A stretch of 64,000 nt of DNA from Rotaria socialis (GCA_905331475.1 CAJNYU010002272.1:1-64000), one strand, 5' to 3'; positions 48,534 to 62,430 are shown, counted from the stretch's first letter. A program made the numbers and translations. The notes: a model not told the origin generated them from the letters alone.

Positions 48534-51530
48534 TCACAGATTTTCAGAATACAATTGACTACTCTGAGAAGTACTGTCATTCGATACCATTATTGATTGT
48601 TGTTGTTGTCGGATATCTGACGTTGGAGAGTCAGCGAACATAGGATTATAGAGTTTTCGTTTATTATTCGAATTTTCGTCATTGCAATAGGCATAGTTCT
48701 CATATGGATGTGATGGAACATTCATATTTGCACCATGTGTAACGACCGATTCAATGACACCTGGGTTCTTATCGATTATTTGTTGGCGACGACGACGTGT
48801 TTCTTCAGCTGTTGTTGTTGTTGTTGTTGCTGTTATTGTTGTTGTTGTTTGAGAAAGATCACAACACAATATTTTTTTATTTTGTTTCCGTCGAATTATT
48901 AAAATAATAAACGCAATTGCGATACTCAGCGTAATTATACTAAATAGAGTACCAAATATAAGTTTAATTGTACGTTTTTTTGTTAAATGAGGAGTTGTAT
49001 CCAATGGAAATAGTGTATCAACTTTTTGTTGATGATGTTTCATTGAACCAGGATCACAATAATCGATTGTGCAATCAATAGATGATTGTGAGCAAGCATT
49101 TTTAATTTGTTCATCAGTAAGAGAATCAATTCGTTGAATTTTTTTCTCATCGAGACAATGCCCGAATATTTGTGGTGATTTTTTTTTAGCTATATACAGC
49201 CAACAAGACGTACAATTCACTGATTGAAGTTCTATTGAAAATGATTGTAAACCAATTAATTGAATAAATATACATGCATCAAGATTCAATAAATTTGTAT
49301 GTGATAAATCAAGGTATTTCAATGATTTAAGATATTTGAAGGAATCTTGAACAACACCTATGATTAATAATTAGAAAGATGAAAAAAGCAGTAAGAATAA
49401 TTATTGATAGACTTTTTCGTGATTTATTTTTTTCAGAAAACGACGGACGCCTGTCTATTTATGAAATATCAAACATCGAAAAACAAAGTGTTCGATGTCG
49501 ATATTAGAAAATTTATTGAACAATCCTAAGAGTGATCTTCAAATAGGTTCACAAAATCTTTTTGTTTGTTTTTTTACCACGTTCTGACTACACAAGAGAA
49601 TGAAACTCGATGGAAAAAGTGAATCACAGTTTAGAATCATTATGCAAATGTTTATGACCCATTGTTTTTTAGCGCATCTGGCTCTGCAGTCTAGTTGAGT
49701 GAGTGAAAGATACAAAAAGGCAATATTTCGATTGGATAAATCACGACAACGAAGCTTAATTTTATTTTAATAAAGCTCACAACTTTTTCAAATCGGACTT
49801 GTTTTGTTTTATACAAAAAAAAAGACGATCGATCAGCTATATAATCAAATTTGAGTGTCAATCTATTTTATCTATGGATGATTATAATTTATCACAAGTA
49901 CTATTGAATTATCGAAGACGGACAGTAAATATCTTGACTAAACTTTTTTAAAACTACGATCGATTCTTGGCTCTTTGAGTTTAGATTTAGTTATATCACT
50001 CTCATCTCTTTACATTTTTGATAAAAGAAATGTAGATCTTCACGTATTGATAAATAGCATTATACCCTACTCTTCATGTTTCTAAACCGATCAGCTTTCG
50101 CCAATTTTAAATCAATTATAATTGAAAAATAAAATCGGTTTATATTTTAAAGAAAATAGGATGTACTACTCAAATTTCGAAATTCTAGTTCGATTACACG
50201 TGTTAGCGTAACTATCACCTTAAACAAATAAATACAATGAGAGGTGAACAAATACGATTACAAAAAAAATATTCTTAAGTAAATATTATCTTCATTGATG
50301 TAAAATTTTAAGAACCTACTGAACCAAACGCATCCCACTCATTCAACTCATAAATCATGCCAATTAAAATTCATGTTCCATACGAGTGAATATTTGCTCG
50401 ATGTCAAAGTAAAACCATCATCAATAATTTGGCTCATAGTTTTATCTCTCTTTACTTTTTTTCAACCTCATAATCAGGCTCAATTCTAACCCTTCGCGTT
50501 CATTGTCATGTAATCTCATACATCGAATGATAAGAGTGCCTATATGATTGATAAAATTACAGCAGTCATCAACAATACGATTTTGTATTGGTACGTGTAC
50601 ATCTCTACATATTCGTTTTTTTTTTCATATTTGATTTCATCGTCTAATATTTTCAATAGAACTCAATTGTTTTTAAACAATGGATAAATTAAATGATCTA
50701 TTTTCGTAGTTAACGATGTGTAATATATCCAATTGAAATTTAATATGTCATCTGATTATTTTTCTTTACTTACAATTTAATTTGCTATTCGATGCTAAAG
50801 ATAACCATATTAAATTATTAAGACCATCAAGAGCAAATCTCGGTATACTAAGCAGTTTGTTAAATGATAAATCCAATTTAATTAAAGAAATCCATTGATA
50901 GATTTTATTAGGAAAACTATTAATTTGATTATGAGATAAATTTAATTCTTGTAGATGAGACAATTGAATGTCGTGCATATTATCGAAGAATTCAAATCTA
51001 TTAAATGCTAAATTTAATTTTTGTAAATGAGTTAATTTAGAAGTTAACCATTTCGATGATAAATTTGATAATTGATTCATTTCTAAATCAATTTCAATGA
51101 GAATATCACCCAATGAATCAAAAATATTATCATATATATATGTTATTGAATTTGATTTTAATAATAAACGTTCCATACGTAATGATAATAGACTATGTAA
51201 ATCTAATGTTGTAAGATTACGCAATGAAAAATCAATGGTTTTCCATATAATCACTTCTGTACAATTCTCTATCAATGGTAAATTAAATACAAACGATGAA
51301 CAATTCAAAATAAATTGTGTGGAGGGACAATGACATGCTGCTGTTTGACAATAAATACATGATTGTTCATGCGCCAATATCGATAATGTGGCGTTGTCTG
51401 TTGTAATAAATCTATCATCACTCATAACATTTGATTTAATAAATAACATAAAAAAAAATAATACGAATATCTTCCTAGGCATCGAATATTTGAGAAATAA
51501 AAGAAATTTGAAAATAATTGGTAGTCTCAA
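48534..51530 (-). CDS. Single-pass LRR membrane protein (type I)
   Basis: Exon 1 (50774-51530) encodes a signal peptide (KIFVLFFFMLFIKSNVMS), a cysteine-rich N-cap (CIYCQTAACHCPSTQFILNC) and LRRs such as LQKLNLAFNRFEFF, LQELNLSHNQINSFP, LIKLDLSFNKLLSIP and LIWLSLASNSKLNC. A 1416-bp intron (49358-50773) is followed by exon 2: VVQDSFKYLKSLKYLDLSH, a cysteine C-cap (VNCTSCWLY ... CTIDYC), a transmembrane helix (LIFGTLFSIITLSIAIAFII) and a cytoplasmic tail with a Thr-rich tract, RRRRQQ and YENYAY/YNPMF tyrosines that could be signalling sites. About 510 residues, ending SQLYSENL at 48534. Candidate cell-adhesion or receptor role. No specific orthologue recognised. The upstream Met (51530) or an internal Met about 16 codons later may be the start. 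Confidence 0.85.
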
Positions 51531-53220
51531 TGCTTATATAAAGATCTAGGGGAAAAGAAAGAAAAGAGAATGAAACAAAATTTGTGCTGTAACGATATGT
51601 GTATGCACTACTAGTATGGAGCATTGTCTATACTAAAGAACGTATAAGAGTGAGAAAGAAGAGAAGAAGAAAAAAGATGAGAGAAAAAAAAACTTGGTCA
51701 AAAGTTCACCCTCTAGAATGGAAGAATGAATCTGACTGAAGACATGTGTATGTATCGAAGACAAACATATTGAACAAATTTATATATATATATATATATA
51801 TTCTTCAAAACACATCAATGTAAAATCTTATTGTCAAAGATACCTTAAGCAAAACTAAACTAATATCAATGATATGCGATTTGGATGAGTACAAGTGATT
51901 TGATAAAGTTTCAACTGATTTGTTTTATGTTCAATAACGTTTGTGAGAAACAGCTGGGACAAGGATACCATTTGGCACATAGAAATGCGTAGACAATGCT
52001 TTGCAGTTTTCATATTTATGTCATTATTTTCATCTTAAAATAAATTTTATTCAAAGCAGCCATACAACAAGAAGAATCAGCATTAATGATTTTTTAATTT
52101 TTATATAGTAATATGTAAACGAAAACGTAGATGGAAGACTTATGTGCTCATATCGAAGGATTATATGTCTATCGAATAATAAAGCTCTATATGATTCCTT
52201 ATTCAGTTACTGTTAAAATAAAACACATTGAATAGAATTCTATGAATATATAAGACGGTTGACAATAAAACGTTGTCTTATCGTTTGAAGAAATGAAGAA
52301 TTATCTTATTACATAACATAGATATTAACTATTCATCATATTGAAAGTGAGTTTTTCTTTTTTCATTAGAAAACATAGTAAACATAACTTCAAAGAGACC
52401 GACCTGTTAAATCAATGAAGGATGATTTTGTGAAGTGAAATTTACTGAAAGAATGACGATTGACATGACACTTGAACTTGGTTGCTACTTATCACGAGCT
52501 CAACAACAGTAATTTTTCTTATGTAGTGCATTTTCAACAGTGTTGAATTTTTCTAAGTCTACAAATAATCAATGAGTGAACCACTGTTAATCATGTGCGC
52601 TACTTTGGTTGTATAAATATCTTATGTAATCATGTGCAATTTGAAAGCTGTTTCTTTTATACACTTTTCAATACTATCATCATTAGAATGCATTACAACA
52701 CTATTTAATTAATAACCGCCAATGCAGAAATAATGAATCGGATTAAATGTAGCGTTCTAAATAGTACTGATTACATCATTTTTCTCACCTGATAATTATA
52801 TGAGAATTTAATGGTTCCATTTAGCCTGTTCTATTCTACGGTAGAAGTAATATGCAATGAACTTCTCTTCTATGCAATATGTACAACTGTATAAGTCTCT
52901 ACTGCAATTTTATAATCTTAGATATTTACTCGTAAAATTATTCAAAAACGAATGTAATTTATATGTATAAAATTATAGTAACATATTCTTGAAATATCCA
53001 AATGTTGAATACATGAATTTCTTATATTAGTTATTGATAGAACATTATTAGTTAGCTTTTTGTTTTATATTCATCAAATGTAGACTTCCACTTTTGTTTA
53101 TTTCTCAGACAAAAAGAATTTATACGTAATGATAGAAAAATAAAACCGATTATTGAGCAAAAAAATGGATATCATAAAGTTATAATTTCAAGTCTATGGG
53201 TTACCCGTTTTCTTTATATG
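51531..53220. other. Intergenic, no gene recognised
   Basis: AT-rich. A TA microsatellite (about 51781-51801) and an A/G-rich stretch (51655-51690) occur upstream of the LRR gene. No gene seen. Confidence 0.45.
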
Positions 53221-55083
53221 TCAAACAGAGCGTTTTTCCAGTTTAATAAAAACTGCATCAGGCCCAATTGAAATCTTTTCTCGAAGTTGAAATCCTTCTT
53301 CAGTTTTATCACTAGGTAATATTCGATATTGTTGAAGCAATTCAATTAAACACATTTTCAATTCCATTAATGCAAATCGCATACCAACACAATTTCTCGG
53401 ACCAACACCAAATGGCATCCAGGCAATCGGATGACGTTTAGCTAAATGTCGTTCTGGTATAAAAAGATTCGGATCTTCTGGACCCCACAAATCTGGATCA
53501 TAATGAATACTGAATATATCGGGTTGAATAATGCTATCTAAAAAGCAGCATAGATAGATTTATAGTCATTTTTTATTTCTATTGTAAACAAACTTTTTTC
53601 AATAATATGACCAGAAATATTTATTGTTTGATTACATTGTCGTACTTGTCCTTTGGTTGTTATTGGATACATTCGAAGAACTTCACGTACAAATATCTCG
53701 AGATAGGAAAGATTCATAACTAATTCATAAGTATCTTCGTCATGTGACCTATCATCCCATTTGATTTGATCAATTTCTTCAATGAGTTTATCTTGTACTT
53801 TGGGATTTGTTGCTAGAATATATGTTGAACAAGCAAGTGCTGTTGACGTTGTTTCATAGCCAGCAATCATAAAAAGAAATACATTGCTCACAACTTCATC
53901 TTCATGTAATTTTTTTGACGTGAATTGTTCATCACAATGATCCTAAACAAATGCATTAGGTTTCAATGAACAGATTAAAATTTTTTATAGTAGTAGAATT
54001 AAAATAGATGATGTTAAATATTCTACGATGGCGTGCATATTCTATGTGTATATTTAGTAATAATCATTTTTTTTTGTTCTGTATATAAATAAGCGATCTT
54101 ACGCGAACATCACATGTTGTCGAAGCATCGATCATAAGTTGTAATAAATCTATACGTTTGATCGTAGTGGCTGTTGATGAGCTAGTTCGAAGATTGACAA
54201 CATCTCTAACACGATCTGTTAACCATGAACCAGGTGTTTCTTCAATATATTTGCTCAAGACCGGAAACAGTCTTATCAATGATCTTCGAATAGCTATTTG
54301 ACCAAGATAAAATTGACAGAATGGATTAACAAAAAATGGAAATAAATCCGTCATTTTAACAATGAATAACTTATCAACATCGACGGCAAATGTTTCAGCT
54401 GATTTTTTTAAATATATATTATCAACATCATTTTGCATATCTGTATCAATACCAAATGCACAATGACCTAAACAATTTTGCAATACAAGTATATGTGTGA
54501 ATATATCTATCGGATCGGTTTACTTACATATAACATCCATGGTCATCCGTTTGTATAATGTATATATATTGATCTCTTGTTCTTTATCGCAAGCTATTTC
54601 CGATAACTTTTTTAGCATTGCTTCAATGCATTTATTTACTAATGGCATCATAAGTTTAAGTTTAGCAGCTGAAAATGTCGGATTAATAACATGTCGCTGA
54701 CGACGCCATCTAAGTCCAGTTGCTCCCAATAAATGAATTCTATTGCCTCTTTGAAGACGTAACAAAATTGGAAGACGACGTGAATGAAATGATGAGAATT
54801 GTTTAATATAAACTTCTTGAAGAAAATCAACGTCAGAAACAACATACATTGGTGTTGTGCCTACAAATAATCCATAGATTGAGCCATATTGACGAGTCCA
54901 TTCTTGAAATTTTTTTGAGACCGAGTTAACTGACCAAAGATCTAGATAGTGGCCAAAAAAGAAACGATGTGGAGGTCCTGGAATACCAGAACGTTTGAAA
55001 TAATCATAAGAATTATTGATGGTCCGCAGATATACAATAATGAAAAAGATAAAACAGCTAAATAGAACAATTGTAAGTGTCAT
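53221..55083 (-). CDS. Cytochrome P450, CYP3 clan (CYP3/CYP5-like)
   Basis: ER-anchored monooxygenase of the xenobiotic-metabolising CYP3 clan. The start chosen is ATG 55083 (MTLTIVLFSCFIFFIIVYL), which begins the hydrophobic anchor. The open frame extends upstream to 55194 but adds only a polar leader. Landmarks: SGIPGPPHRFFFGHYLDLW (proline hinge), RWRRQRHVINPTFS (C-helix), MTMDVI then HCAFGIDTDMQ, the I-helix FLFMIAGYETTS with the acid-alcohol type AGxETT, EIFVREVLRMYP (ExxR), PERHLAKRHP and the haem loop WMPFGVGPRNCVGMRFALME. The end is VFIKLEKRSV at 53221. Intron 54468-54527 joins DVI to CHCAFG; two or three more short introns occur. About 500 residues. No lesion, in contrast to the CYP7/8-like gene at 13.6 kb. 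Confidence 0.93.
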
Positions 55084-55194
55084 CTCACAATTGATACAAG
55101 GTAAATGTATGCTTGTTAATTTCTGTGCGTATTTATAGATGTTTGATAATTGCGGTAGAAGAAATGATTGTTTTATATAGGCAAGACTAAACAC

Positions 55195-58100
55195 TCGGTT
55201 GCCTTATGAAAACAGCGTACTAGATAATACGTTAGTACACTTTCTTGAGAGAAAATAAATGTATATGATTCTCTGATAGATAGAATTAAAATACGCCTAT
55301 TATGTCAGTGCTTGTATACATGTTTCACCCACGTGCCATGCACGATCGTTTATTTTTTCTACGCCATACAGCAACTATTCACGTGTAGCTATTACTGGTA
55401 TGTGTATAGTAAGAGATACGAAAGCAAATTCAAAAAATGTTCTCCTTTAGATTAAAATACAAATCAATTTTCTAGGAAGTTGAATCGATTAGAGGAATCG
55501 ATATCTTCAAAGATTTATGATACTTAAAGTTTGATAGTTAGGCAAAAAAAAAAGTACGCCGTGTGCAATTTAAAAACAAGAAGAAATGTACCGAAACAGT
55601 TTATTTTGCATCACCTTGATTTACATTATATAACCAATCGAATGATTACAAAATTAATCAACCATTATCAAAATAAATCAAATAAATCCTTGACAAGTAC
55701 AAGCAAATCGCAAATCATTGGTATATATCTCTTAGAAAATAGTTCGATTAGATATTTTTATATAATAATCATTGAAACACGGATACATTCTTCTAAAATG
55801 ATTACAAAACATAAGGATACGATCTTCTACAGGTTGCAGTTATGCTCCGTTAGAATAAACAAATACAATAAATTTAACTACCTCACAACATCCCAGTAGA
55901 TTTTATACAACGTAGACATTCAAATCAGTTCATTAGATATATTATTGCTAAAGAAATTATTTCGTAAAAGATAATTATTTCAAATTCTGGTACAAACCCA
56001 AAGTCTCTATTATATTATCTATATACTAATATGTCATAATAGATGTATATATCATTGATAATAACTCTTGTATTGCATAGATAAAATCCATATCAGAAAT
56101 CCGAAACTCTAGTGATGCTTTACTTTTATTTCAGCTTCATCGTGGATATAGAAAAAAATCATTCTATTATCTAACTAACTCACATATCCATGCATTTTAA
56201 ACTTTAGCAGAAAACAGCACTCAAGATATAGGGCAATGGATTTTGAATCGTCACCAGAAACTTGTTTCGTACGAAAGTAATTCTGCACTGATAGAGCAAA
56301 ACAAAGAATGCCATCAATAGAAATTAGTTCTTGAGAATCTAAAGAATTGGGTATTTATTTTACTCTGTTTGATAATGTTTGAATAAAAACTAACAGGTAA
56401 ACACGCCAGATGATACGAAAACTACTAGTAAGTTTAGATGATGTAGTGATTTTTTAAATGTGGTATACTTGAGATAAAGAAATAACGTCAACATTTCAGC
56501 GACCTGCCTTTGCACGAGTACATAGAAAGAAATTAAAATTTCTAGAATAGTTAAAAATTGAGGATATTTTTCTTCATACGATTATCTACGTTCATTCTTT
56601 ACTAAAATATCTATTTCAGAAGTTTTATCAACATGTGACCTTGAATGATTTCCAACTAATGATAAAAAGTATATTTCTAATTTCATAACAATACTATATA
56701 GAGAATCAATGATATGATGACGGTACACGATACTGCTTTGAATAGTATTCTTTAAATCAAATGTAGCTCGATTTTTTATAACTACTTTTCTTGTTAGAGA
56801 AGAAATATTTTCAGATAATATAAAACGATCTTATTTTCATTTTCGTTGTTGTCAGATACACATTCACAGAATTTTAAATTGAAATAAATAAAGATAAGAT
56901 GAATACGTTTTTTTCTCATCTAATTCTATCTTGAGAGTAGTTTCAAATTGTTACTAAAATAAATTTAGAATTAACAAGCTATACTTCACGATGTTTCTTT
57001 ACCGAAGATTATAATGCGAAGTACATGACTCACAATTACGTTTATCTACACTGAACTGTCCTTTTAACATGAGTCATGCATCATCATCATCATCATGCTA
57101 AAAGAATGTAGTGAATCATAAAACAGAAGCTATACAAATTCCACAGATTTTATCGAATCCTAACTTTGTTTAGTAGATTTTTTGCATACAACAATTGAAA
57201 ATATCATAATGCTCGTTAATCCTTTGAGTAGAAATCTTTTTCTTAGTTTTGTCTTACAATATATTATTTTGATTGTCATGTGCTTGCATAATACATATCC
57301 ACACGTTAATATCGTTTCAAATATAGATTATTTCATTATTCGTATATTAAAATATATTTTCAAAAGAAACCGTCATATTAATTTGATTTTTGCAGATAAA
57401 GTAGTATGTTAATTTCTTGTTCTCGATATCTTTAGTTGCTGAAAATCAATAAATTTTATCACGACTTAATGCATAAAAAAAGCGATGAAGTAAAATTGAA
57501 ATTAAATTATTTCTATGTAAAATTCTTCAAGCGTATATGTTAACAGCAGATACGGCATATGATATTTATCACTATACCTTCAAGGAATCCATAAGTGAAA
57601 CCTCAATGATGAGTTCGTATTTGTATCGGTTTTACGAAGGGTTCTTATAAACTAATGAGTCATCTTATCATTGAAGGGAAAAGTTATTTGCTGCTCTTCG
57701 AATCTTCCGATACTTAAAATAGTAGTTGTTGAACTACTGATTGCTTAACTGGGAACAGGAATAAATAATAACAATCGGGTGAAAACAAAATTAATGCATA
57801 TCACTGCACAGGGGTCGCGCAAAAGTAACAGAGATACGCTGCTGGCATGCCAAATTGCATTAGATTATCCTGTACATAATATGTGTGCAACCTATAAAGT
57901 ATTATTTAAATAAACAGCATGAGAAAAACATTTGTATCAAGGCCCTCTGACAGAACAGGTAAAAATGCCTTTTTAATATTTTTATTCAAAGACTATTAAT
58001 CATAACTGATATGCGTCCATGCGCGTGAAGAAAGGGGTAAAGCATGTTGTTCGCTCGATTTTTATACGACATATTACTAATTGTGCAATAAGTCAGAATA

Positions 58101-58537
58101 TACCCTAGATTCAATAAGTACCTACCATTCGATTATATATAAAAATGAAACATCGATCATCGAAAGTATGATCTATTGAAACAATCATGGTTTGTAATTA
58201 TTTCTTGTTTACCATGATGGAAATATGCTATAACGTTTACTTCATCAAAAAATTTACATCAAGAGCGTCAACAAAGATCGTATCAAGTACTTGCTCTTTG
58301 CTCTACATTGAAAGCAAAATATGCTGACGGGAACACCGAATTCTTATCAAATTCAAAATTTTACTTGCTTTTTCCCTGGATAAAATAACAAAAATTAAAC
58401 GAAGAGACTGGCAGATAAGTATGTTTTGACTAGAGCGTACCGATGAGGAAGTTATCTGATACTCATGACATGACAATAAAGTTTGAACCATTCATCATTC
58501 AAAGTCAATTACAACTTCATATTATCTAAAAAATAAA
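55195..58537. other. Long intergenic stretch, no gene recognised
   Basis: About 3.3 kb upstream of the CYP3-clan gene. A 122-codon plus-strand frame (55531-55899) and a 76-codon frame (57182-57412) lack domains and have the Ile/Lys/Tyr/Asn-rich composition of the background. A CAT trinucleotide run lies near 57081-57097. Confidence 0.45.
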
Positions 58538-58538
58538 T

Positions 58539-58704
58539 GGGGAAACATCGGATTCGTATCCGATTGTTATGTGTACTCGACTGAGATATTAATGAGATCA
58601 TTCAGTGTGCAAAATTTCATGACAATTGGATGAGGCTTTCAAGAGTTATCGTGTTAACGGACGGACACTGACCGAATCTAGAGTGTACTCACTTTTTGAG
58701 TATA
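58539..58704. repeat. Hairpin-bounded interspersed repeat, copy B
   Basis: Second copy of the repeat in PNKP intron 1. First hairpin AACATCGGAT / ATCCGATTGTT, last hairpin TGTACTCA / TGAGTATA (58684-58704). Shares aaaatttcat, gttatcgtg, acggacggacactgaccga and tctagagtgtactcac. About 65 bp shorter than copy A, through gaps in the middle. Confidence 0.75.
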
Positions 58705-58885
58705 CAATAAATGCTGAACCTGTCGTATACTAATTTTTAATAAAAAAAAGTATTTTAAATGTAAATCGATATACAGATAGATCTATGACTAATCATATTT
58801 AATATCAAGATTCTTGTCACAGATAAAATCATGTTGTTTAGATCAGAAAGAAATATTAATATTTTTTTAGTACTGACGTGTTAAT

Positions 58886-59187
58886 AGGGATGTAAAAATA
58901 CCATTTGGAGACACATAAAGATTGCCAATTTTCACAATGCAAATCTACCAATACCAACCAATACTTTGTGTTAGTTCTAACCAGCGAAGTTAGCTCTATC
59001 TGATAGGAGTATATAAAATACCAATATCAACAGAAAAGATCCCCAGTATTGGTGAATATTCGTGAAAATTACCGTTTTTTTTACCAATAATCATCAATAC
59101 TGGGGATCTTTTCTGTTGATATTGGTAGATTTGCATTGTGAAAATTGGCAATCGTTATGTGTCTCCAAATGGTATTGTTACATCCCT
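58886..59187. mobile_element. 302-bp palindromic MITE with nested insertion
   Basis: Ends agggatgtaa/ttacatccct. Almost the whole element is an inverted repeat: ccatttggagacacataa, gattgccaattttcacaatg and caaatctaccaatac match their complements in the right half, and the inner aacagaaaagatccccagta pairs with tactggggatcttttctgtt. The left half carries about 66 extra bases (about 58957-59022) bounded by a repeated aatacc. Non-coding. Confidence 0.85.
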
Positions 59188-60470
59188 GCTTGTTAATGTA
59201 ATAGAGCCATCAAGGAAAAAGATAAAATAACAAAATTGAATCTTTTTAGTTTGCCTTACGTTTTTGATAATAAGAGAATTAATAAAAGAATCAAGACAAA
59301 CATTATATATATATTTGAAAAGCTTCTATCTAAACAAGTAGTTTTTGCATGAAAATAGAATTTGATAGAAAGTTGTCAATTTAATGAAAAATGTGAATTC
59401 TAGTTAACAACTTCATACTGAATCGATTCATGAGACTCCTTTTTGGTAAATAAATATGTTTTTTGTTGACTATTGTAAGCTATATTACGAGAAAAACAAT
59501 GCGAACGATGAAGAAAGATAACAAATATTAACCAAAATTTAGTCGTATTCTATTAATACAATAAAATCATTTCAGCATATATGATTTTCACCGCTGGCAA
59601 ACATAGAAGTTTTTCTTTGTATAAAATAATATCTGTTTAATTTGTTTTTCAATTTGTTGAAAACACCTATTTAATCATGTTTACATGTGTCAATTTAATT
59701 TTGAAACTGATTACATCATCTGATCTCAATAAATCTCTCTTTGATTGGTTTCAATGAGACGCTTCATTTTCATTTCAAGTGACATCACTGTTATCCACTG
59801 TAATGTAATTTACATTATTTTACTGCCAGTACAATCATACAAAGAATATTATTGTTTACTATTTCATCTTGATATAATATAGGTTATTTACCGCGACCGG
59901 ATCATAGTTGACTACAATCGAACAGAGAATCGTGCGAATATAAAACAGTTGAATTTATTCCTTCGATGTGTTGTTGATTTTTCTCTTTGTTCTACATTGT
60001 AGATCATTTATTTTGAATAAGATTGGTAGTTACCAACTAAAATTAATTAACTAAATGAATCCTCGGAACATTTTTGTGATGAAAATTTTTAGAAACTTAA
60101 CATCACACATTTCGCGATTGTGATATCTACGACTTTTTTCAAATAATTGTAATCAAATAATTTCGTTGCTTTGCTATGCTTCAAGTCGGCTAAATGAAAT
60201 GAAAATTTTTAATAAAACTCGAACTTTCATATTATCTCGATACAGTACATGTTTCAGGTGTTTTCTCCATTGACTTGCTCACATAGGTCAATATGAAAGA
60301 CAAAGATGAATGGATAAGTTTCATGTGAACAAATTGAATAATTTAGATATCAGTCGGCTATTCGTATTTTTGTAAAATGACTAAAAGAGTGCTTTAATAC
60401 ATATTGGATTGAAAAACTAGTTTTGGAAGAAAACTAAAACTTAACATTATACGAGTAGTGCCAGATATAT
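59188..60470. other. Intergenic, no gene recognised
   Basis: AT-rich DNA without a supportable gene or clear repeat. Confidence 0.4.
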
Positions 60471-60483
60471 ATGTCAGCGTCCA

Positions 60484-60540
60484 ATCTCGGATTCAGGCCA
60501 ATCTTAGATTCGACTAGGCCAATCTTGGATTCGACTAGAC
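60484..60540. repeat. Three-copy 21-bp tandem repeat
   Basis: Units ccaatctcggattc(agg), ccaatcttagattcgactagg and ccaatcttggattcgactaga follow one another. The complement, cctagtcgaatctaagattgg, resembles part of the arm of the fold-back element at 16.5 kb (cctagtcaaaatcaagatt). Confidence 0.6.
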
Positions 60541-61641
60541 TAATGCATAATAAATTCTAACGATAAATTCAAGTAGTAATGAGATAATTAACTGGAACAT
60601 TATTTTCAACGAAATAGAAAATATAAATACAAGTGAACGTTATTTCAATAACGGATAAAAAATGTTAATATTTCGTTGTGAATATTGATTTTGTAAAATT
60701 CATATACCATTTCAAGTTATTGTTCTTATTAAAACATATTCATTGATAATCAACTACTGAATTCTATTCGATCTTATTAACCCTCAGATTCAAAAAAATA
60801 TTGCTACGCGCAACTTTAAACGACATAAAACCTGTGTAAAACATCAATTAGACGATCAAATGATCAACTTGGATATTAAAATCGTAATGTGTTTTTGTTT
60901 ACTCAATTGTATAATTACATCATTATATTAGAAAAAAGAAATATTATTAGCACTGAATTTAGCTTTTTATTTTAGATATCATGTTATATGCATTGCTCGA
61001 AGAGAACATTAGTAATTCACTATTTGTTTGGTTCGATAAAAATTCTAGCACCTTAGTGACGTAACCGAAATTTGTTAAGTAGTCGAGCATAGCCCAACCG
61101 TGCCGCTCCCCTGACTACAAACCGTATGTTGGAAAAAATATCAATATTGTAATAGATTTGGATTATTTCTGATTTAGACTCTTCGATATGCTTGTGGAGA
61201 AAATAAAATACAGGACGGAGAAGAGAGATGATCCCCGATTGATTGTGTGGAACAATATACGAACAAGGGTATTTAGACATGCATCCAAAATAGAGAGAAA
61301 GAGAAACAAGAAGAAAATGATGACAAATAGAGCACCTACTCATTACGATGCATATGTCCGGAAATCCGTCGCAAATATCTGCCAGGTAAGAATTATTAGT
61401 CACATTATTTTTGACTCATTAGAAGTACTATATTCGAACCAGCGTACCGTCTGATATTCAAAATACTATAGAGCAGATAATTTATCCACTATTTACTGTT
61501 AGTTGTTACTCTGAGAACATGGTTTCTCGTGACATATCTATTGTATTACAGCAATACTTTTACAAACAGATGTATAAATCTTTTTTCTCATAAAAACTGT
61601 GCTATCTCTCTACTGTTACGTTTCTAAATATTTGTTTAAGT
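60541..61641. other. Intergenic with overlapping ORFs of doubtful status
   Basis: A minus-strand frame of 116 codons (61053-61403) and a plus-strand frame of 88 codons (61188-61454) overlap. Neither has a recognisable domain or splice context, so I do not annotate either as a gene. Confidence 0.35.
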
Positions 61642-61959
61642 TTCCAGGTCGAGAAATCTCACACCGAATTCAATAGGAACTTGATAGTATCCTATCATTC
61701 GACAGAACCTTATAGGATTCCGGGTGGAGGAATTGACGCCGGAGCCACTGGTCGGAGCTTATTGAACTTTCGATAACATCCAACGGTGTTTCTTTGGAAT
61801 TCGTAGGAATCCGACACTGAGGATCCAACTTCGAATTCAGAACCCAGAATCCGATTATAGTTCTGTAGGGTACGACAAAATCCGATAAGATCCTACTGGA
61901 TGCGAGTCGGATCGGGTGGGTTCCGATTGGTTCCCACTGTTGGGTTGCTCGACCTGGGA
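61642..61959. mobile_element. 318-bp GC-richer element with GGTCGAG ends
   Basis: The left end ttccaggtcgag and the right end ctcgacctgggaa form a short imperfect inverted repeat. The interior is clearly GC-richer than its surroundings and contains recurring words: aatccgat, ggatcc, ggaattc, tccgattg. No ORF. Likely a MITE or SINE-like insertion. No target duplication confirmed. Confidence 0.55.
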
Positions 61960-62430
61960 ATTGATGTGTAATTTTCTATCATATCTGTTCGAAACGTTGA
62001 ACATGGTATTACTGCAACATATATTCGATCGTAGATTTCATAGGCACTATGGATAATTGATAATAACAAAAGAAGTAAGAGCTACAATACATGAAAATAA
62101 AATTTCATGCAGTAATGAATTCCACACTAAAGATCAATTCGAAAGAATGATGCCAATAGGTAACGATAAGTTCATTTTAACAAATTCATAGATTTAATTC
62201 TTTATTTATTTTGTTACGTTTGCTGGAATAAGAAAAAAAATACTTGTACATTTACATGTAAAAATTTTAACATTTAGATAATTCACACTCAAGAAGATAA
62301 ATTCTGAGTAAAGAGAAATGTCTTGAGCATTTTTTGAAGAAATAAGAATAGCAACAAAATTCGCAAAAAAAATTATCTGTGAGAACTTGACAAAAGCTAA
62401 TGTTTTTATATTTTATTTTATGTATGATAT

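Noticed and set aside
55531-55899. 122-codon plus-strand ORF
   Set aside because: Ile/Lys/Asn/Tyr-rich background composition, no domain, no intron logic, no neighbouring signals.
61053-61454. Overlapping 116-codon minus and 88-codon plus ORFs
   Set aside because: Both strands open at once points to locally stop-poor DNA. Neither shows a domain or plausible splice junctions.
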